Positions 23,487 through 32,522 are shown, counted from the first letter of the stretch. The stretch is 43,762 bases of DNA from Lentzea sp. NBRC 105346 (GCF_030269605.1 NZ_BSTQ01000031.1:1-43762), one strand, 5' to 3'. Translations and numbers: made by a program. Notes: generated by a model from the sequence alone, not told the origin.

Positions 23487-25063
23487 CCCCGCGCGCCGAT
23501 GCGGAACACGCGCACCTGGAAGCCCTGCTCCGAGCCTGGGTCCGGGAGACGAACACACCCGCGCCGCTCGGCCCGATCACCGTCGCGCTGCCGTCGACGG
23601 GATTGGCGCTGCACAGCGAGGTGCTGCACTCGTCCCCCACGGGCTGGCACCGCTTCGGTCCAGTCAGCATCGGCGACTTACCCGCGGATCCCGTACTGGC
23701 CATAGCCCTGGTGGCACAGGAACTCGGCGGCGAGACCGCGGATCTCGTCGAACGCACGGCCGAGTCGGTCCGGCGCGTCACGGGCTTCCTGGAACGCACC
23801 GCTCCCCCACCGGCGGACGGCTTCCTCGACGCCGAACAGAGCCTGCTGCTGGGCCACCTGCACCACCCGGCACCGAAGAGCCGCGACGGGATCTCCGACC
23901 GCGACAACGCGCGGTTCGCGCCGGAGCTGCGCGGGTCGTTCCCGTTGCACTGGTTCGCCGCGGACCCGTCGGTGGTGTCGTTCGGCGGTGGCGCGGACAA
24001 GCTGATGGACACCCTCGCCGGGCGGCACATCGACGGGCGCGTGCTGGTGCCCGCGCACCCGTGGCAGGCGCACGACCTCGTGCAGCGCCCGCGCATCAGG
24101 TCGTTGCTGGAACACGGCCTGCTCGAGTCGCTCGGCGAGTTCGGGCCCGAGTGGTTCCCGACGTCGTCGCTGCGCACGGTGTACCGGCCGGGCGCGCCGG
24201 TGATGCTGAAGCTGTCGCTGGGCCTGCGGATCACCAACTCGCGCCGTGAGTCCACGGCCACCGAACTGCGCCGCGGCATGGAGATCGACGAGCTGCTGAA
24301 CACCGGGTACGCCGCCGACACGATGCTCGCGCACCCCGAGTTCCAGATCGTGCGCGACCCGTCGTGGATCGCGGTCGACGAGCACGGCGACGTCACCGGG
24401 CTCGACGTCGCGGTGCGCGACGTGCCCGCGGGGCTGACCGACCTGCGATGCCTGGCCGGGCTGGTCGCGCCGCAACCCGGACCGCCCAAACTCGTGCGGA
24501 TCGTCGAGGATCCGGCGCGGTGGATCTCGGACTACACCGACCACGTGCTCGTGCCGATGCTGATGCTGTACGCGGAGACCGGCATCGGGCTGGAGGCGCA
24601 CCAGCAGAACACGCTCGTGCGCGAGGACGCGTCCGGCGGCGCGTACCGCGACAACCAGGGCTACTACCTCGCGTCGTCGCACCTGCCCCGCCTGTTGGCG
24701 CACCTCGGCACCGACCACTCGAAGCTCGCGGTCGTGGACGACGCGATCGTCGACGACCGGCTCACGTACTACCTGCTGCGCAACCAGGCGCTGGCACCGA
24801 TCGGCTGCTTCGGCGCGTTCGGCGCGGCGGACGAACGCGAGCTGATCGGTGTTCTGAAGGCGCGGCTGGAGGATGCGCTGCCCGCGCTGGCGAAGGCCGG
24901 CCCCGACGGCGACCGCCTGGCCCGCCGCTGGCTGAGCGCGACCACGTTGCCGTGCAAGGGAAACCTGCTCACCCGGCTGCAGGGCATCGACGAGGTGCTG
25001 GCGCCGCTCGACGCGCAGTCGGTCTACCTGGACACCCCGAACCCGCTCCTGGAGGCCAGGTGA
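23483..25063 (+). CDS. IucA/IucC-family siderophore synthetase (first)
   Basis: An ATP-dependent NIS synthetase, 526 residues, that joins a carboxylic acid such as citrate to a hydroxylated, acylated diamine. Conserved sites: GHLHHPAPK at 124-132 (ATP binding), HPWQ near 192, SLGLRITNSRRE, and EAHQQN near 371, the catalytic and nucleotide-binding segment. The ferric-reductase-like C-terminal helical part is present. Its place, before the acyltransferase, matches RhbC/IucA in the rhizobactin 1021 order, suggesting it acts first on free citrate (type A). Coupled to its neighbours by an ATGA overlap upstream and GTGA overlap downstream. Confidence 0.9.
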   Translation: MTPRADAEHAHLEALLRAWVRETNTPAPLGPITVALPSTGLALHSEVLHSSPTGWHRFGPVSIGDLPADPVLAIALVAQELGGETADLVERTAESVRRVTGFLERTAPPPADGFLDAEQSLLLGHLHHPAPKSRDGISDRDNARFAPELRGSFPLHWFAADPSVVSFGGGADKLMDTLAGRHIDGRVLVPAHPWQAHDLVQRPRIRSLLEHGLLESLGEFGPEWFPTSSLRTVYRPGAPVMLKLSLGLRITNSRRESTATELRRGMEIDELLNTGYAADTMLAHPEFQIVRDPSWIAVDEHGDVTGLDVAVRDVPAGLTDLRCLAGLVAPQPGPPKLVRIVEDPARWISDYTDHVLVPMLMLYAETGIGLEAHQQNTLVREDASGGAYRDNQGYYLASSHLPRLLAHLGTDHSKLAVVDDAIVDDRLTYYLLRNQALAPIGCFGAFGAADERELIGVLKARLEDALPALAKAGPDGDRLARRWLSATTLPCKGNLLTRLQGIDEVLAPLDAQSVYLDTPNPLLEAR

Positions 25064-25641
25064 AGCCGGTCAGCCACCTCGACTCGTACCGCAACCGCGT
25101 CGAGGCCCCCGCACCGCCCGCGCCGTTGCTGTTGCCCAAGCCGTGGGACGCCAAGCTCGTCGATCCCGACGGCTTCCACCTCGACCTGATCCACGGCTGG
25201 ATGCAGAAACCGCACGTCGCGGCGTTCTGGCGGCAGGCGTGGCCGCGGGACCGGTGGGAGCAGGAGCTGCGCGGACACCTGGCGGGCAACGACATCCGGC
25301 CGTTCCTGGTGGCGCGCGACGGTCACCCGGTCATCTACCTGGAGGTCTACCGCGCGGCCCGCGACCGCGTCGCGCAGTGCTACCAGGCGCGGCCGCACGA
25401 CATCGGCCTGCACGTCGCGATCGGCGAGCTGGCGATGACCGACCGCGGGCTCGTGCGCGCGTTGCTGCCCGTGCTCACCAAGGCGTTGTTCGACGCCGAC
25501 CCGCACTGCACGCGGGTGATCCTGGAGCCGGACGTGCGCAACACCCGTGCCATCAAGTCGTTCCAGGCGGGCGGGTTCGTGATCGCGGACGAGATCCTGT
25601 TGCCGGACAAGGTCGCCGCCCTGATGGTGTGCAAGCGATGA
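25060..25641 (+). CDS. GNAT-type N-acyltransferase for hydroxylamine
   Basis: A 193-residue acyltransferase of the IucB/RhbD/DesC type (AlcB-like), which transfers an acetyl or succinyl group from CoA to the N-hydroxy diamine. Segments typical of the family: FHLDLIHGWMQKPHVAAFWRQ, PVIYLEVYRAARD, GLHVAIGE and RVILEPDVRNTRAIKSFQAGGF. The GTG start overlaps the preceding stop by 4 bp, and its stop overlaps the monooxygenase ATG. The acyl donor cannot be told from sequence. Confidence 0.9.
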   Translation: MKPVSHLDSYRNRVEAPAPPAPLLLPKPWDAKLVDPDGFHLDLIHGWMQKPHVAAFWRQAWPRDRWEQELRGHLAGNDIRPFLVARDGHPVIYLEVYRAARDRVAQCYQARPHDIGLHVAIGELAMTDRGLVRALLPVLTKALFDADPHCTRVILEPDVRNTRAIKSFQAGGFVIADEILLPDKVAALMVCKR

Positions 25642-26906
25642 GCGTCCTGGCCATCGGTTGCGGGCCGTTCAACCTCGGCCTGGCCGCACTCGCGTCCACT
25701 GTGGACGACGTGTCCGTCGAGGTGCTGGAGGCGTCGCGGGAGCTGCGCTGGCATCCGGGACTGATGTTCGACGACGCGACGTTGCAGGTCAGCTTCCTCG
25801 CCGACCTGGTCACCATGGTGGCGCCCACGCACCCGCTGTCGTTCCTGGCGTACCTGCAGGACGCCGACCGGCTCTACCCGTTCTACGTGCGCGAACGCTT
25901 CCACCCCACGCGTCGTGAGTACGAGGACTACCTGCGCTGGGCGGCGTCGCGGCTGCCCGTGCGGTTCTCGCACCGCGTCTCGTCGGTGCACTGGGACGGC
26001 GTTGGTTTCGTCGTTTCCGCTGTCCGCGGCGACGGCAAGGACGTCACGTTCCACGCCCACGACCTGGTGCTGGGTATCGGCACCACGCCGTGGATACCTC
26101 CCGCGTTGCAGGAACTCCCGCCCGAGAGGTTGTTGCACAGCGCCTCATACCTGGATCGCGTTCCGTCCGTGGGGCATGTGACGGTGGTGGGTTCGGGCCA
26201 GTCGGGCGCCGAGGTGGTGCTGGACCTGTTGCGCCGCAACGCCCCTGGGGTGAGCTGGCTGACCCGCAGCCCGGTGTTCGCGCCGCTGGACTACACGAAG
26301 CTGGTGCTGGAGATGACCACGCCCGGGTACGTGCGGCACTTCCACTCGTTGCCGCAATCGACCCGCGACTCGCTGGTCGCCGAGCAGTGGCGGCACTACA
26401 AGGCGATCTCCTCGGAGACCATCGAGGAGCTGCACGACCTGCTGTACCGGCGCGAGCTGACCGATCTCAACGATGTCGAGCTACGCCAGGGCACGGCCGT
26501 CACCGCGGCCGGAGTCTCCTCTCACAAGGTCGTCCTGACGTGCACACATCGCGACACCGGTCGTTTGTTCGAGCACACGACCGACCTGGTGGTCGCCGCC
26601 ACCGGCTACCGGCAGCGCGAACCCGTGTTCCTGCAACCGATCGAGCACCTGATCAAGCGCGACTCGCTTGGCCGGTTCGTCGTCGGGCTGGACCACTCCA
26701 TCGATTTGGACCCGTCCGTCACCGGCCGGATCTTCGTGGCGAACGCCGACCTGCACAGCCACGGCGTAGCAGCGCCCGACCTGGGCATCGGGGCCGTGCG
26801 CAACGCGGCAATCCTCAACGCGATCACCGGCCGCGAGGTGTACCCGCTGCCCAAGCGAACCGCTTTCACCAGTTTCGGCGCGCCGGAGGGCTCGAATGTG
26901 GAGTGA
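25638..26906 (+). CDS. Flavin-dependent diamine/lysine N-monooxygenase
   Basis: A 422-residue N-hydroxylating monooxygenase (IucD/DesB/RhbE family) that oxidises the terminal amine of cadaverine, diaminopropane or lysine. It has the FAD-binding GCGPFNLGLA at 8-17, a substrate-binding WHPGLMFDDATLQVSFLADL, the NADPH-binding GSGQSGAEV near 180, and the DLVVAATGY motif near the C-terminal third. The ATG overlaps the acyltransferase stop; the 3' end overlaps the second synthetase by 11 bp. Confidence 0.93.
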   Translation: MSVLAIGCGPFNLGLAALASTVDDVSVEVLEASRELRWHPGLMFDDATLQVSFLADLVTMVAPTHPLSFLAYLQDADRLYPFYVRERFHPTRREYEDYLRWAASRLPVRFSHRVSSVHWDGVGFVVSAVRGDGKDVTFHAHDLVLGIGTTPWIPPALQELPPERLLHSASYLDRVPSVGHVTVVGSGQSGAEVVLDLLRRNAPGVSWLTRSPVFAPLDYTKLVLEMTTPGYVRHFHSLPQSTRDSLVAEQWRHYKAISSETIEELHDLLYRRELTDLNDVELRQGTAVTAAGVSSHKVVLTCTHRDTGRLFEHTTDLVVAATGYRQREPVFLQPIEHLIKRDSLGRFVVGLDHSIDLDPSVTGRIFVANADLHSHGVAAPDLGIGAVRNAAILNAITGREVYPLPKRTAFTSFGAPEGSNVE

Positions 26907-28635
26907 GTGCTCACAGGCGTTGCTCGCGAAGATCATCGGTGAACTCTGCTTCGAACAGCGCCTGGTCCCGGAACCGGGCTACGTGTTGCGTTTCTCCGAC
27001 TCCGTCTATCGTTTCTCTGCTTCGCGAACGGCGTTCGACGGCTGGGTGGTCGAGCCCGGCTCGGTGTTCCGCGCGGCCTCCGGCATCCTCGGCGACGACG
27101 TCGAGGAACCATGCGACGACGTGCAGCAGTTCGTAGTGGACGCGTGCCGGCACATGGGCATCGACGGTCAGACGACGGCCGGGTGGCTGTCCGAGATCAC
27201 GTCCACGCTGGCCGCGGACGTGGCCATGGCGTCCACCGCGATCTCGGTCGCCGAGCTGACGTCGTTGTCGCACATCGAGTTGGACGGCCACCTCACCGGC
27301 CACCCGTGGCTGGTAGCGAACAAGGGCCGCGTCGGTTTCTCTGCTTCGGACGTTTCGCGCTACGCCCCGGAGTCCCGGACACCGATCCGCCTTTCGTGGC
27401 TGGCCGCACATCGGGGCCTGGCCGAGTTCCGGGGCACGTCTTCTTCGTCCGAGCAGTCAGTCGTTTCCGAGGAACTCGACGAGGCGACGCGGCACCGGTT
27501 CACCGAGACGCTACGCGAGGCCGGCCGCGATCCGGCCGCATACGTGTGGCTCCCCGTGCATCCGTGGCAGCTCGACCACGTGGTCCGCACTTTGTGGGCG
27601 CCACAGCTGGCTTCTTTTGGGCTGGTCGAGCTGGGCTCGTCGCCGGATCGGTACCTGCCGACCCAGTCCGTGCGCACCATGTCCAATGTGGATCGTCCTT
27701 CGGCGGCGCAGGTGAAGCTGCCGCTACGAATCCTCAACACGGCCGTGTACCGCGGCATCCCGCCACACTGCAGCCTGTCCGCACCCGTTGTGACGCAATG
27801 GATGCAGGGCCTGTGGTCCAACGACAAGCTGCTCACCGAGTGGGGCACCGGACTGCTGGGCGAGTACGCCTCGGTGACCGTGCGGCACCCGCACCTGTCG
27901 CGGGCGGGCGACGTGCCGTACCAATGGCTGGAGACGCTCGGCTGCATCTGGCGCGAACCACTCGCTCCGCACATCGGTCCGGGCAACACCGCTTGGTCGC
28001 TGGCCGCCGTGCTGCACACCGATCCCTCGGGTGCTCCGCTGGTCGGCGAGTTCATCAGGCTCTCCGGACTGTCCACATCGGAGTGGCTGGCCGCTCTGCT
28101 GCGGGTTCTGCTCCGGCCGTTGCTGCACGTGCTCTACACGTACGGCATCACGGTGAACCCGCACGGCGAGAACGTCACGATCGTCTGCTCGGACGGTGTG
28201 CCGGTCCGTGCGGTGATCCACGACCTGGTCGATGACGTCAACGTGTCGGTCGAACGGATCCCCGAACGCGGTCTCGAACCCGACTCGCACGACCGGGTGC
28301 TGCCCCGCAAACACTGGAACGTCTTGCGCCAGTACCTGGTCGACGCATTACTTGTAGGGGTCTTCCGCCCGTTAGAACTTCTAACTGGTCAGGCCAACTT
28401 CTGGGGCATGGTCCGCGGCGAGATCGAGGCCTACCGCAAGCGCCACCCACACCTCGCCGCGCGCATGGATGCGGGCACGTTGCTCGGTCCGACGTTCACG
28501 CGATTCCCGCTGAATGGCTATCGGCTCACGCTCGGGTACCGTGACCTGGCGCAACGCCCGCCGATCCCGTCGGCGGGCGAGGTCCCCAACCCGATGCACA
28601 CGGCGCCGGCCGTCGCACCTCTCGACGGCTGGTAG
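26896..28635 (+). CDS. IucA/IucC-family siderophore synthetase (second)
   Basis: A 579-residue NIS synthetase, paralogous to but clearly different from the first. Conserved: GHPWLVANKGRVGF near 134-147, HPWQ near 217, KLPLRILNTAVYRGI, and NPHGEN near 418. Being last in the operon and resembling RhbF/IucC, it should add the second arm to the citryl monoamide. ATG start inside the monooxygenase end gives an 11-bp overlap. No exporter, receptor or ferric-siderophore reductase is encoded before the repeat region that follows. Confidence 0.9.
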   Translation: MWSECSQALLAKIIGELCFEQRLVPEPGYVLRFSDSVYRFSASRTAFDGWVVEPGSVFRAASGILGDDVEEPCDDVQQFVVDACRHMGIDGQTTAGWLSEITSTLAADVAMASTAISVAELTSLSHIELDGHLTGHPWLVANKGRVGFSASDVSRYAPESRTPIRLSWLAAHRGLAEFRGTSSSSEQSVVSEELDEATRHRFTETLREAGRDPAAYVWLPVHPWQLDHVVRTLWAPQLASFGLVELGSSPDRYLPTQSVRTMSNVDRPSAAQVKLPLRILNTAVYRGIPPHCSLSAPVVTQWMQGLWSNDKLLTEWGTGLLGEYASVTVRHPHLSRAGDVPYQWLETLGCIWREPLAPHIGPGNTAWSLAAVLHTDPSGAPLVGEFIRLSGLSTSEWLAALLRVLLRPLLHVLYTYGITVNPHGENVTIVCSDGVPVRAVIHDLVDDVNVSVERIPERGLEPDSHDRVLPRKHWNVLRQYLVDALLVGVFRPLELLTGQANFWGMVRGEIEAYRKRHPHLAARMDAGTLLGPTFTRFPLNGYRLTLGYRDLAQRPPIPSAGEVPNPMHTAPAVAPLDGW

Positions 28636-29149
28636 GTCGATGGTCGCTAGGCCGTTCGGGTGCAGTTTCGGGTGCAGTTCGGGGGGTGCCGGACCCGCAT
28701 CCAGGCCCGATGCACGAAAATTGTCAGACCCCGGCGGTACGCTTGAGCGTAAAAGGAAGCGCGCGGGGGCAGCGTTGCGTCAACACAGCAGCCTCCACGG
28801 CCTGGACCCCTCACGACGGTCTCGCAGCCAGTGCGGCGCACGCGCCGCGTGTACTGAGGACGGCCTCGCAACCACCGCAGTGCACGCGCCCGCGAGACCT
28901 CACGACGCGTCGCCCGCGCACGCGCCCGCGAGACTCGCGATGGGCTCGCAGCCAGTGCGGCGCACACGCCCGCGGGTACTGACAACGGCCTCCGCAGCGG
29001 CGCACACGCCCACGGACACGCGCGCCCGCCCGTGATCCTCACGACGGCCCGGCCGCCGCCCGCGCACGCGCCCGGCGGCACCCACGACGGCCTGGTCGCA
29101 CATCCCGCACAGGCCCGCGCCCGTCACGATGGCCACAGGCCCGCGCCCG
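28636..29149. repeat. Non-coding degenerate tandem-repeat region
   Basis: About 510 bp without a credible gene. From about 28805 it is a degenerate array with a period near 45 bp, each unit resembling CTCACGACGGCCTCGCAG followed by CCAGTGCGGCGCACACGCCC; at least seven partial units are visible. The array runs into the 3' end of the Ser/Thr kinase gene. A short direct repeat (GGGTGCAGTT) occurs at 28659-28680. Frames crossing it encode only Arg/Ala/Pro-rich low-complexity sequence. Confidence 0.75.
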
Positions 29150-30751
29150 TCACGATGGCTTTGTCGCCACCGCCGCACACACGCCGGCGACCGCCCCGAG
29201 CACCCCGCACGCCACGGCGAGCCCGAGCGTGGGTTCGTTGCGCAGCAACACGGTGACGAGCAGCCACACCGCCACCCCGAGCCCGAACCCGAGCGGCCCG
29301 GCGAGCACAACGGCACCGGTCCCAGCCTGCCGACGCCGCAACGCCCGCAACACGGACTCCAGGTAGGCGAGCGTGAACAACAACAGCACCGCACTCCCCG
29401 CCCCCATGATGCTGAGCATCGGAGTCTGCGCGGGTTCCAGCAGGTAGTCCTTGTCGGCCGTGGCGGTGACCGCTCCCCCGATGATCCACCGAGCGGCGCC
29501 GGGCAACACGTACCCCTCAGCCGTGCGATCGACGTCGGCGAGCGTGACCCCGGCAGCGGTGACCTTCAGGTGCGTGCCACCAATGGAAGTGATCGGCTGA
29601 CTCAAATCCTGCGGCACGACGGGCAAATCCCGCGCCCCCAGCAGAAACGGCAACGCAACCAGCAGCAAAGCCGCAACCACAGCAGCGACCACGAACAACA
29701 CCGACGGCGAAGAAGGCTTGATCACCGAAGCGGCCGGCACGAGCGTGTCGCTCAGATGCACCGCGGGAGCCGCGGGTTCGACCATCGTCGCGCGAATGCG
29801 GTGCTGCGTGATCGACATGGTGTCGCGCGGCTGCGACGGGCGCATCGCGGGGTGTGTGCTGGAGGCCGCGACCTGCGGCGTCAGGTGTACCGGCAGGCGG
29901 AGCTGCATCAGCCAGTCCGGGCCGAACACCAGCGCCGCCGCGCCGGCCAGGTCCATCGCGAACGTCTCGGCGTTGCGGTAGCGGCCGGACGGGTCGCGCA
30001 CGAGGCTGCGCATGACGACCTCGGCCAGCGGCTCCGGGACGTTCTCGATGCGGCGCGGCTCCTGGTACACCCGCTTCTGGATCAACGCCAGCGGGCCGCC
30101 GCCGCGTTCGAACGGCAGGTCGCCCGTCAGCAGTTCGTACAGGACCGTGCCGGTCGCGTAGACGTCCGCGGCCGGGGTCAAAGCGTTGCCCAGCGCCTGT
30201 TCCGGCGCGATGTACGCGGGCGTGCCGAGGACGGCGCCGGCGTGGGTGACGAGGGTGGCGCCCTCGCTGACGACCTGGGCGATGCCGAAGTCGGCCACCT
30301 TCACCACACCGGACGAGGTGAAGAGCAGGTTCTTCGGCTTCACGTCCAGGTGCAGCACACCGGCCTCGTGCGCCGCGTGCAGACCGGACAGTGCCGCCAG
30401 GACGATGCCGCACGACTGCTGCGCGGTGTAGCCCTCACTGGCGAAACGAGACCACACCGTGCCGCCGTCGAGGCGTTCCATGACCAGCAGGTGCTCGCCC
30501 TGGTCCCGCACGTAGTCGTAGACCGGCACGATGTGCGGGTGGTCCAGGCGCGCCAGCAGACGCGCCTCGTGCTCGAACCGGGCGCTCATCCGCTGGTCCT
30601 CGGCGACCGCTCGGGGCAGCCGCTTGATCGCCACCGGACGGCCGAGCGGACGGTGCACGCCGCCGTAGACGACGCCCATCCCGCCCTCGCCGATCTGTCC
30701 GCCGATGTCGTACTGCGGCAGCGCGGCGACGACGCTCGGTGATGCGGTCAC
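29150..30751 (-). CDS. Transmembrane Ser/Thr protein kinase
   Basis: A 533-residue Hanks-type kinase. The kinase domain (about 14-280) has the glycine loop GEGGMGVVYG at 21-30, Lys43, catalytic HLDVKPKNLL with Asp136 (Leu replaces the usual Arg of HRD), DFG at 154-156 and IAPEQ at 181-185. A linker leads to TM1 near 350-372, an extracytoplasmic segment of about 75 residues, and three further helices near 446-466, 478-503 and 509-529. No PASTA repeats are present. The GTG start overlaps the upstream membrane-protein stop (GTGA). Its last codons lie in the repeat array. Confidence 0.93.
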   Translation of the reverse strand: MTASPSVVAALPQYDIGGQIGEGGMGVVYGGVHRPLGRPVAIKRLPRAVAEDQRMSARFEHEARLLARLDHPHIVPVYDYVRDQGEHLLVMERLDGGTVWSRFASEGYTAQQSCGIVLAALSGLHAAHEAGVLHLDVKPKNLLFTSSGVVKVADFGIAQVVSEGATLVTHAGAVLGTPAYIAPEQALGNALTPAADVYATGTVLYELLTGDLPFERGGGPLALIQKRVYQEPRRIENVPEPLAEVVMRSLVRDPSGRYRNAETFAMDLAGAAALVFGPDWLMQLRLPVHLTPQVAASSTHPAMRPSQPRDTMSITQHRIRATMVEPAAPAVHLSDTLVPAASVIKPSSPSVLFVVAAVVAALLLVALPFLLGARDLPVVPQDLSQPITSIGGTHLKVTAAGVTLADVDRTAEGYVLPGAARWIIGGAVTATADKDYLLEPAQTPMLSIMGAGSAVLLLFTLAYLESVLRALRRRQAGTGAVVLAGPLGFGLGVAVWLLVTVLLRNEPTLGLAVACGVLGAVAGVCAAVATKPS

Positions 30752-31509
30752 GGCAGCCTCACGGTCGTGGTGTCTGAATCGGACGGTGCGTCACCGGGGT
30801 GCGGCGTGAGGTAACCGAGCAGCAGCGCCGCGCCGGCCGCGCCGACGATGAACGGCACCTCGGCCGTCGGCGACGGCGGGATGAACCGCAGCACCGACAA
30901 CGAGATCACCGCGACCAGTCCGGTGCCGATGCCCGCGGGCAGGAACCGCATCGCGCGCTGCCACCGGTTCGCGGGCAGCCGCCTGCGCGCCAGCGCGATG
31001 ATCGCGCCCAGCCACGACAGGATCGTCAGCACCAGCACGGCCAGTCCGAACACCCCGTACACGGACCACAACGATCCGCGCACGTCTCCGGTCGCCTCGA
31101 CCTCGGCGACCACGTCCCGGTCCGGGTTGATCACCTGGACCGTCGTCGGCAGCAGTCCGATGGCCTGCGAGCCGAGGTCGGCCAGGTCCAGCTGGAAGCC
31201 GCGGGTCGCGGTGCTCTTCGCGGGCACGTCGAACGGAACCGTTGTGTCGTAAGCGAAGAACGTCAATGCCAGGGCGGTGCCCTTCAGCCGGACCGTCCGG
31301 ATCCGCTGCACTGTGTCCGTGTTGTTGCGGACGGTGACGGAGATCTTGGGGGTCTGCGCGGGGTCGAGCACGAGGGTCGTTGCTCCAACCGGCTTACCGT
31401 CCACTGTGGCTTCCAACGCCACGGACCCGCCCTGTGCGAAAGCCGCCGGGGCAAGCAGCATAATTCCGGCGCACAGCAGTAAACCTGCACCAGTCACGCG
31501 ACGTCTCAC
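30748..31509 (-). CDS. Secreted/membrane protein coupled to the kinase
   Basis: A 253-residue protein with a signal peptide (1-25, ending AAFAQ), an extracytoplasmic beta-rich part of about 120 residues containing ISVTVRNNTDTVQRIRTVRLKG (Ig-like, resembling COG1470-type domains), then three membrane helices near 149-172, 190-210 and 218-236, and an acidic tail. Its stop overlaps the kinase start, so both are made together; it may be a sensor or substrate of the kinase. Function not known. Confidence 0.8.
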   Translation of the reverse strand: MRRRVTGAGLLLCAGIMLLAPAAFAQGGSVALEATVDGKPVGATTLVLDPAQTPKISVTVRNNTDTVQRIRTVRLKGTALALTFFAYDTTVPFDVPAKSTATRGFQLDLADLGSQAIGLLPTTVQVINPDRDVVAEVEATGDVRGSLWSVYGVFGLAVLVLTILSWLGAIIALARRRLPANRWQRAMRFLPAGIGTGLVAVISLSVLRFIPPSPTAEVPFIVGAAGAALLLGYLTPHPGDAPSDSDTTTVRLP

Positions 31510-31543
31510 TAGCGCACCTTACGTTCGGATCCGGGGAGAGGGT

Positions 31544-32446
31544 ATGCGGTCTTTAGCTGTACTCGTGGCGACGGTAGCGGGTGTTACCGTGCTCACGATC
31601 ACACCCGCCCTCGCGCAGACCCCGCCTTCGGCGACGGTCAAACCCGCGAGCGGGGCGCCCGGGAGCACCGCCACCGTCGCGTGGTCCGGCTTCACGTTCG
31701 ACCCGGACTGCACGAACTCGAGTGTGGTCATTCTCTGGAACGGTCAGCAGTCGCTCGGCACCGGCACCTCGGTGCGCGGGACCGGTCAGCGCAACGTCAC
31801 GATTCCGGCCAACTCGCCCGCGGGCACGTTCCCGATCGTCGTGCAGGCCTCCCCCTGTCCCGGCAGCAAGGCGACGACGCGGTTCACCGTCATCGTGCCG
31901 CCGACGACCACGACGACCACCCCGCCGGTGACCACCACGACGACCACGAAGCCGCCGGTCGTCACGACCACTACCCCGCGCCCGCCCGGCGTCACCACGA
32001 CGACCACCACGACCACGGGGTCGACGACCACGACCACGGACAGCTCGTCGTCGTCCTCTTCCTCGTCCTCGTCGACGCCGAACGGCGGTGACGGGATCCT
32101 GGTGCTGGACAAGGACAACATCCAGCCGGGCGACCCGCTGACCGCCACCGGCAAGGGCTGCCCGGCGGGCGCCCCGGTGACGTTGAAGGCGATGGGCGAG
32201 AACGTCGGAAAGACCGTCGCGGACACCAACGGCGACTTCACCGCGCCGGTCCGCTTCACGACCATCGAGCCGGGCCGGCACGCGATCCGGGCCGAGTGCG
32301 GCATCGTCCTGCTCGGGAACGTGGACGTCACGCTGTCCAGCTCGACCGGCGGCACGACGAGCACGCTGGTCGTGCTGCTGTTCTTCATCCTGATCGGAGC
32401 CGCCATGCTCCGCCGCCAGTTCACCGGCCTGCGCCGGACGATCTGA
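31544..32446 (+). CDS. Secreted stalked surface protein with Ig-like domains
   Basis: A 300-residue protein: signal peptide 1-25 (ending ALAQ), an Ig-like domain about 26-117 with two Cys that may pair, then a low-complexity stalk (about 118-180) of Thr/Pro followed by a run of Ser, a second Ig-like domain about 186-272, and a membrane helix with a basic end (RRQFTGLRRTI). The layout suggests an extended, probably glycosylated, surface-anchored protein. ATG 31544 is preceded by GGGGAGAGG. It is divergent from the kinase-linked membrane protein and ends just before a long palindrome. Confidence 0.85.
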   Translation: MRSLAVLVATVAGVTVLTITPALAQTPPSATVKPASGAPGSTATVAWSGFTFDPDCTNSSVVILWNGQQSLGTGTSVRGTGQRNVTIPANSPAGTFPIVVQASPCPGSKATTRFTVIVPPTTTTTTPPVTTTTTTKPPVVTTTTPRPPGVTTTTTTTTGSTTTTTDSSSSSSSSSSSTPNGGDGILVLDKDNIQPGDPLTATGKGCPAGAPVTLKAMGENVGKTVADTNGDFTAPVRFTTIEPGRHAIRAECGIVLLGNVDVTLSSSTGGTTSTLVVLLFFILIGAAMLRRQFTGLRRTI

Positions 32447-32448
32447 CA

Positions 32449-32507
32449 AGTGCCGTTATGGCCACCTTTACGGACCTGAGGTCCGTAAAGGTGGCCATAA
32501 CGGCACT
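32449..32507. terminator. 59-nt near-perfect palindrome
   Basis: Two 29-bp arms (32449-32477 and 32479-32507) with a single central base at 32478 form a perfect inverted repeat, 2 bp after the surface-protein stop. It is a strong bidirectional terminator candidate. The arm begins AGTGCCGTTATGGCCACC. Its perfection and length go beyond what termination needs, so it may belong to a dispersed palindromic family. Confidence 0.8.
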
Positions 32508-32522
32508 CGACCGCAGACATAG

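Noticed and set aside
22113..28635. Plain desferrioxamine (desABCD) cluster
   Set aside because: Two different IucA/IucC synthetases and the rhizobactin-type gene order favour a citrate-based siderophore; desferrioxamine uses a single DesD.
28647..29081. Small proteins in the 28.6-29.1 kb repeat region
   Set aside because: All frames are Arg/Ala/Pro-rich low complexity caused by the repeat, with no ribosome-binding site or family resemblance.
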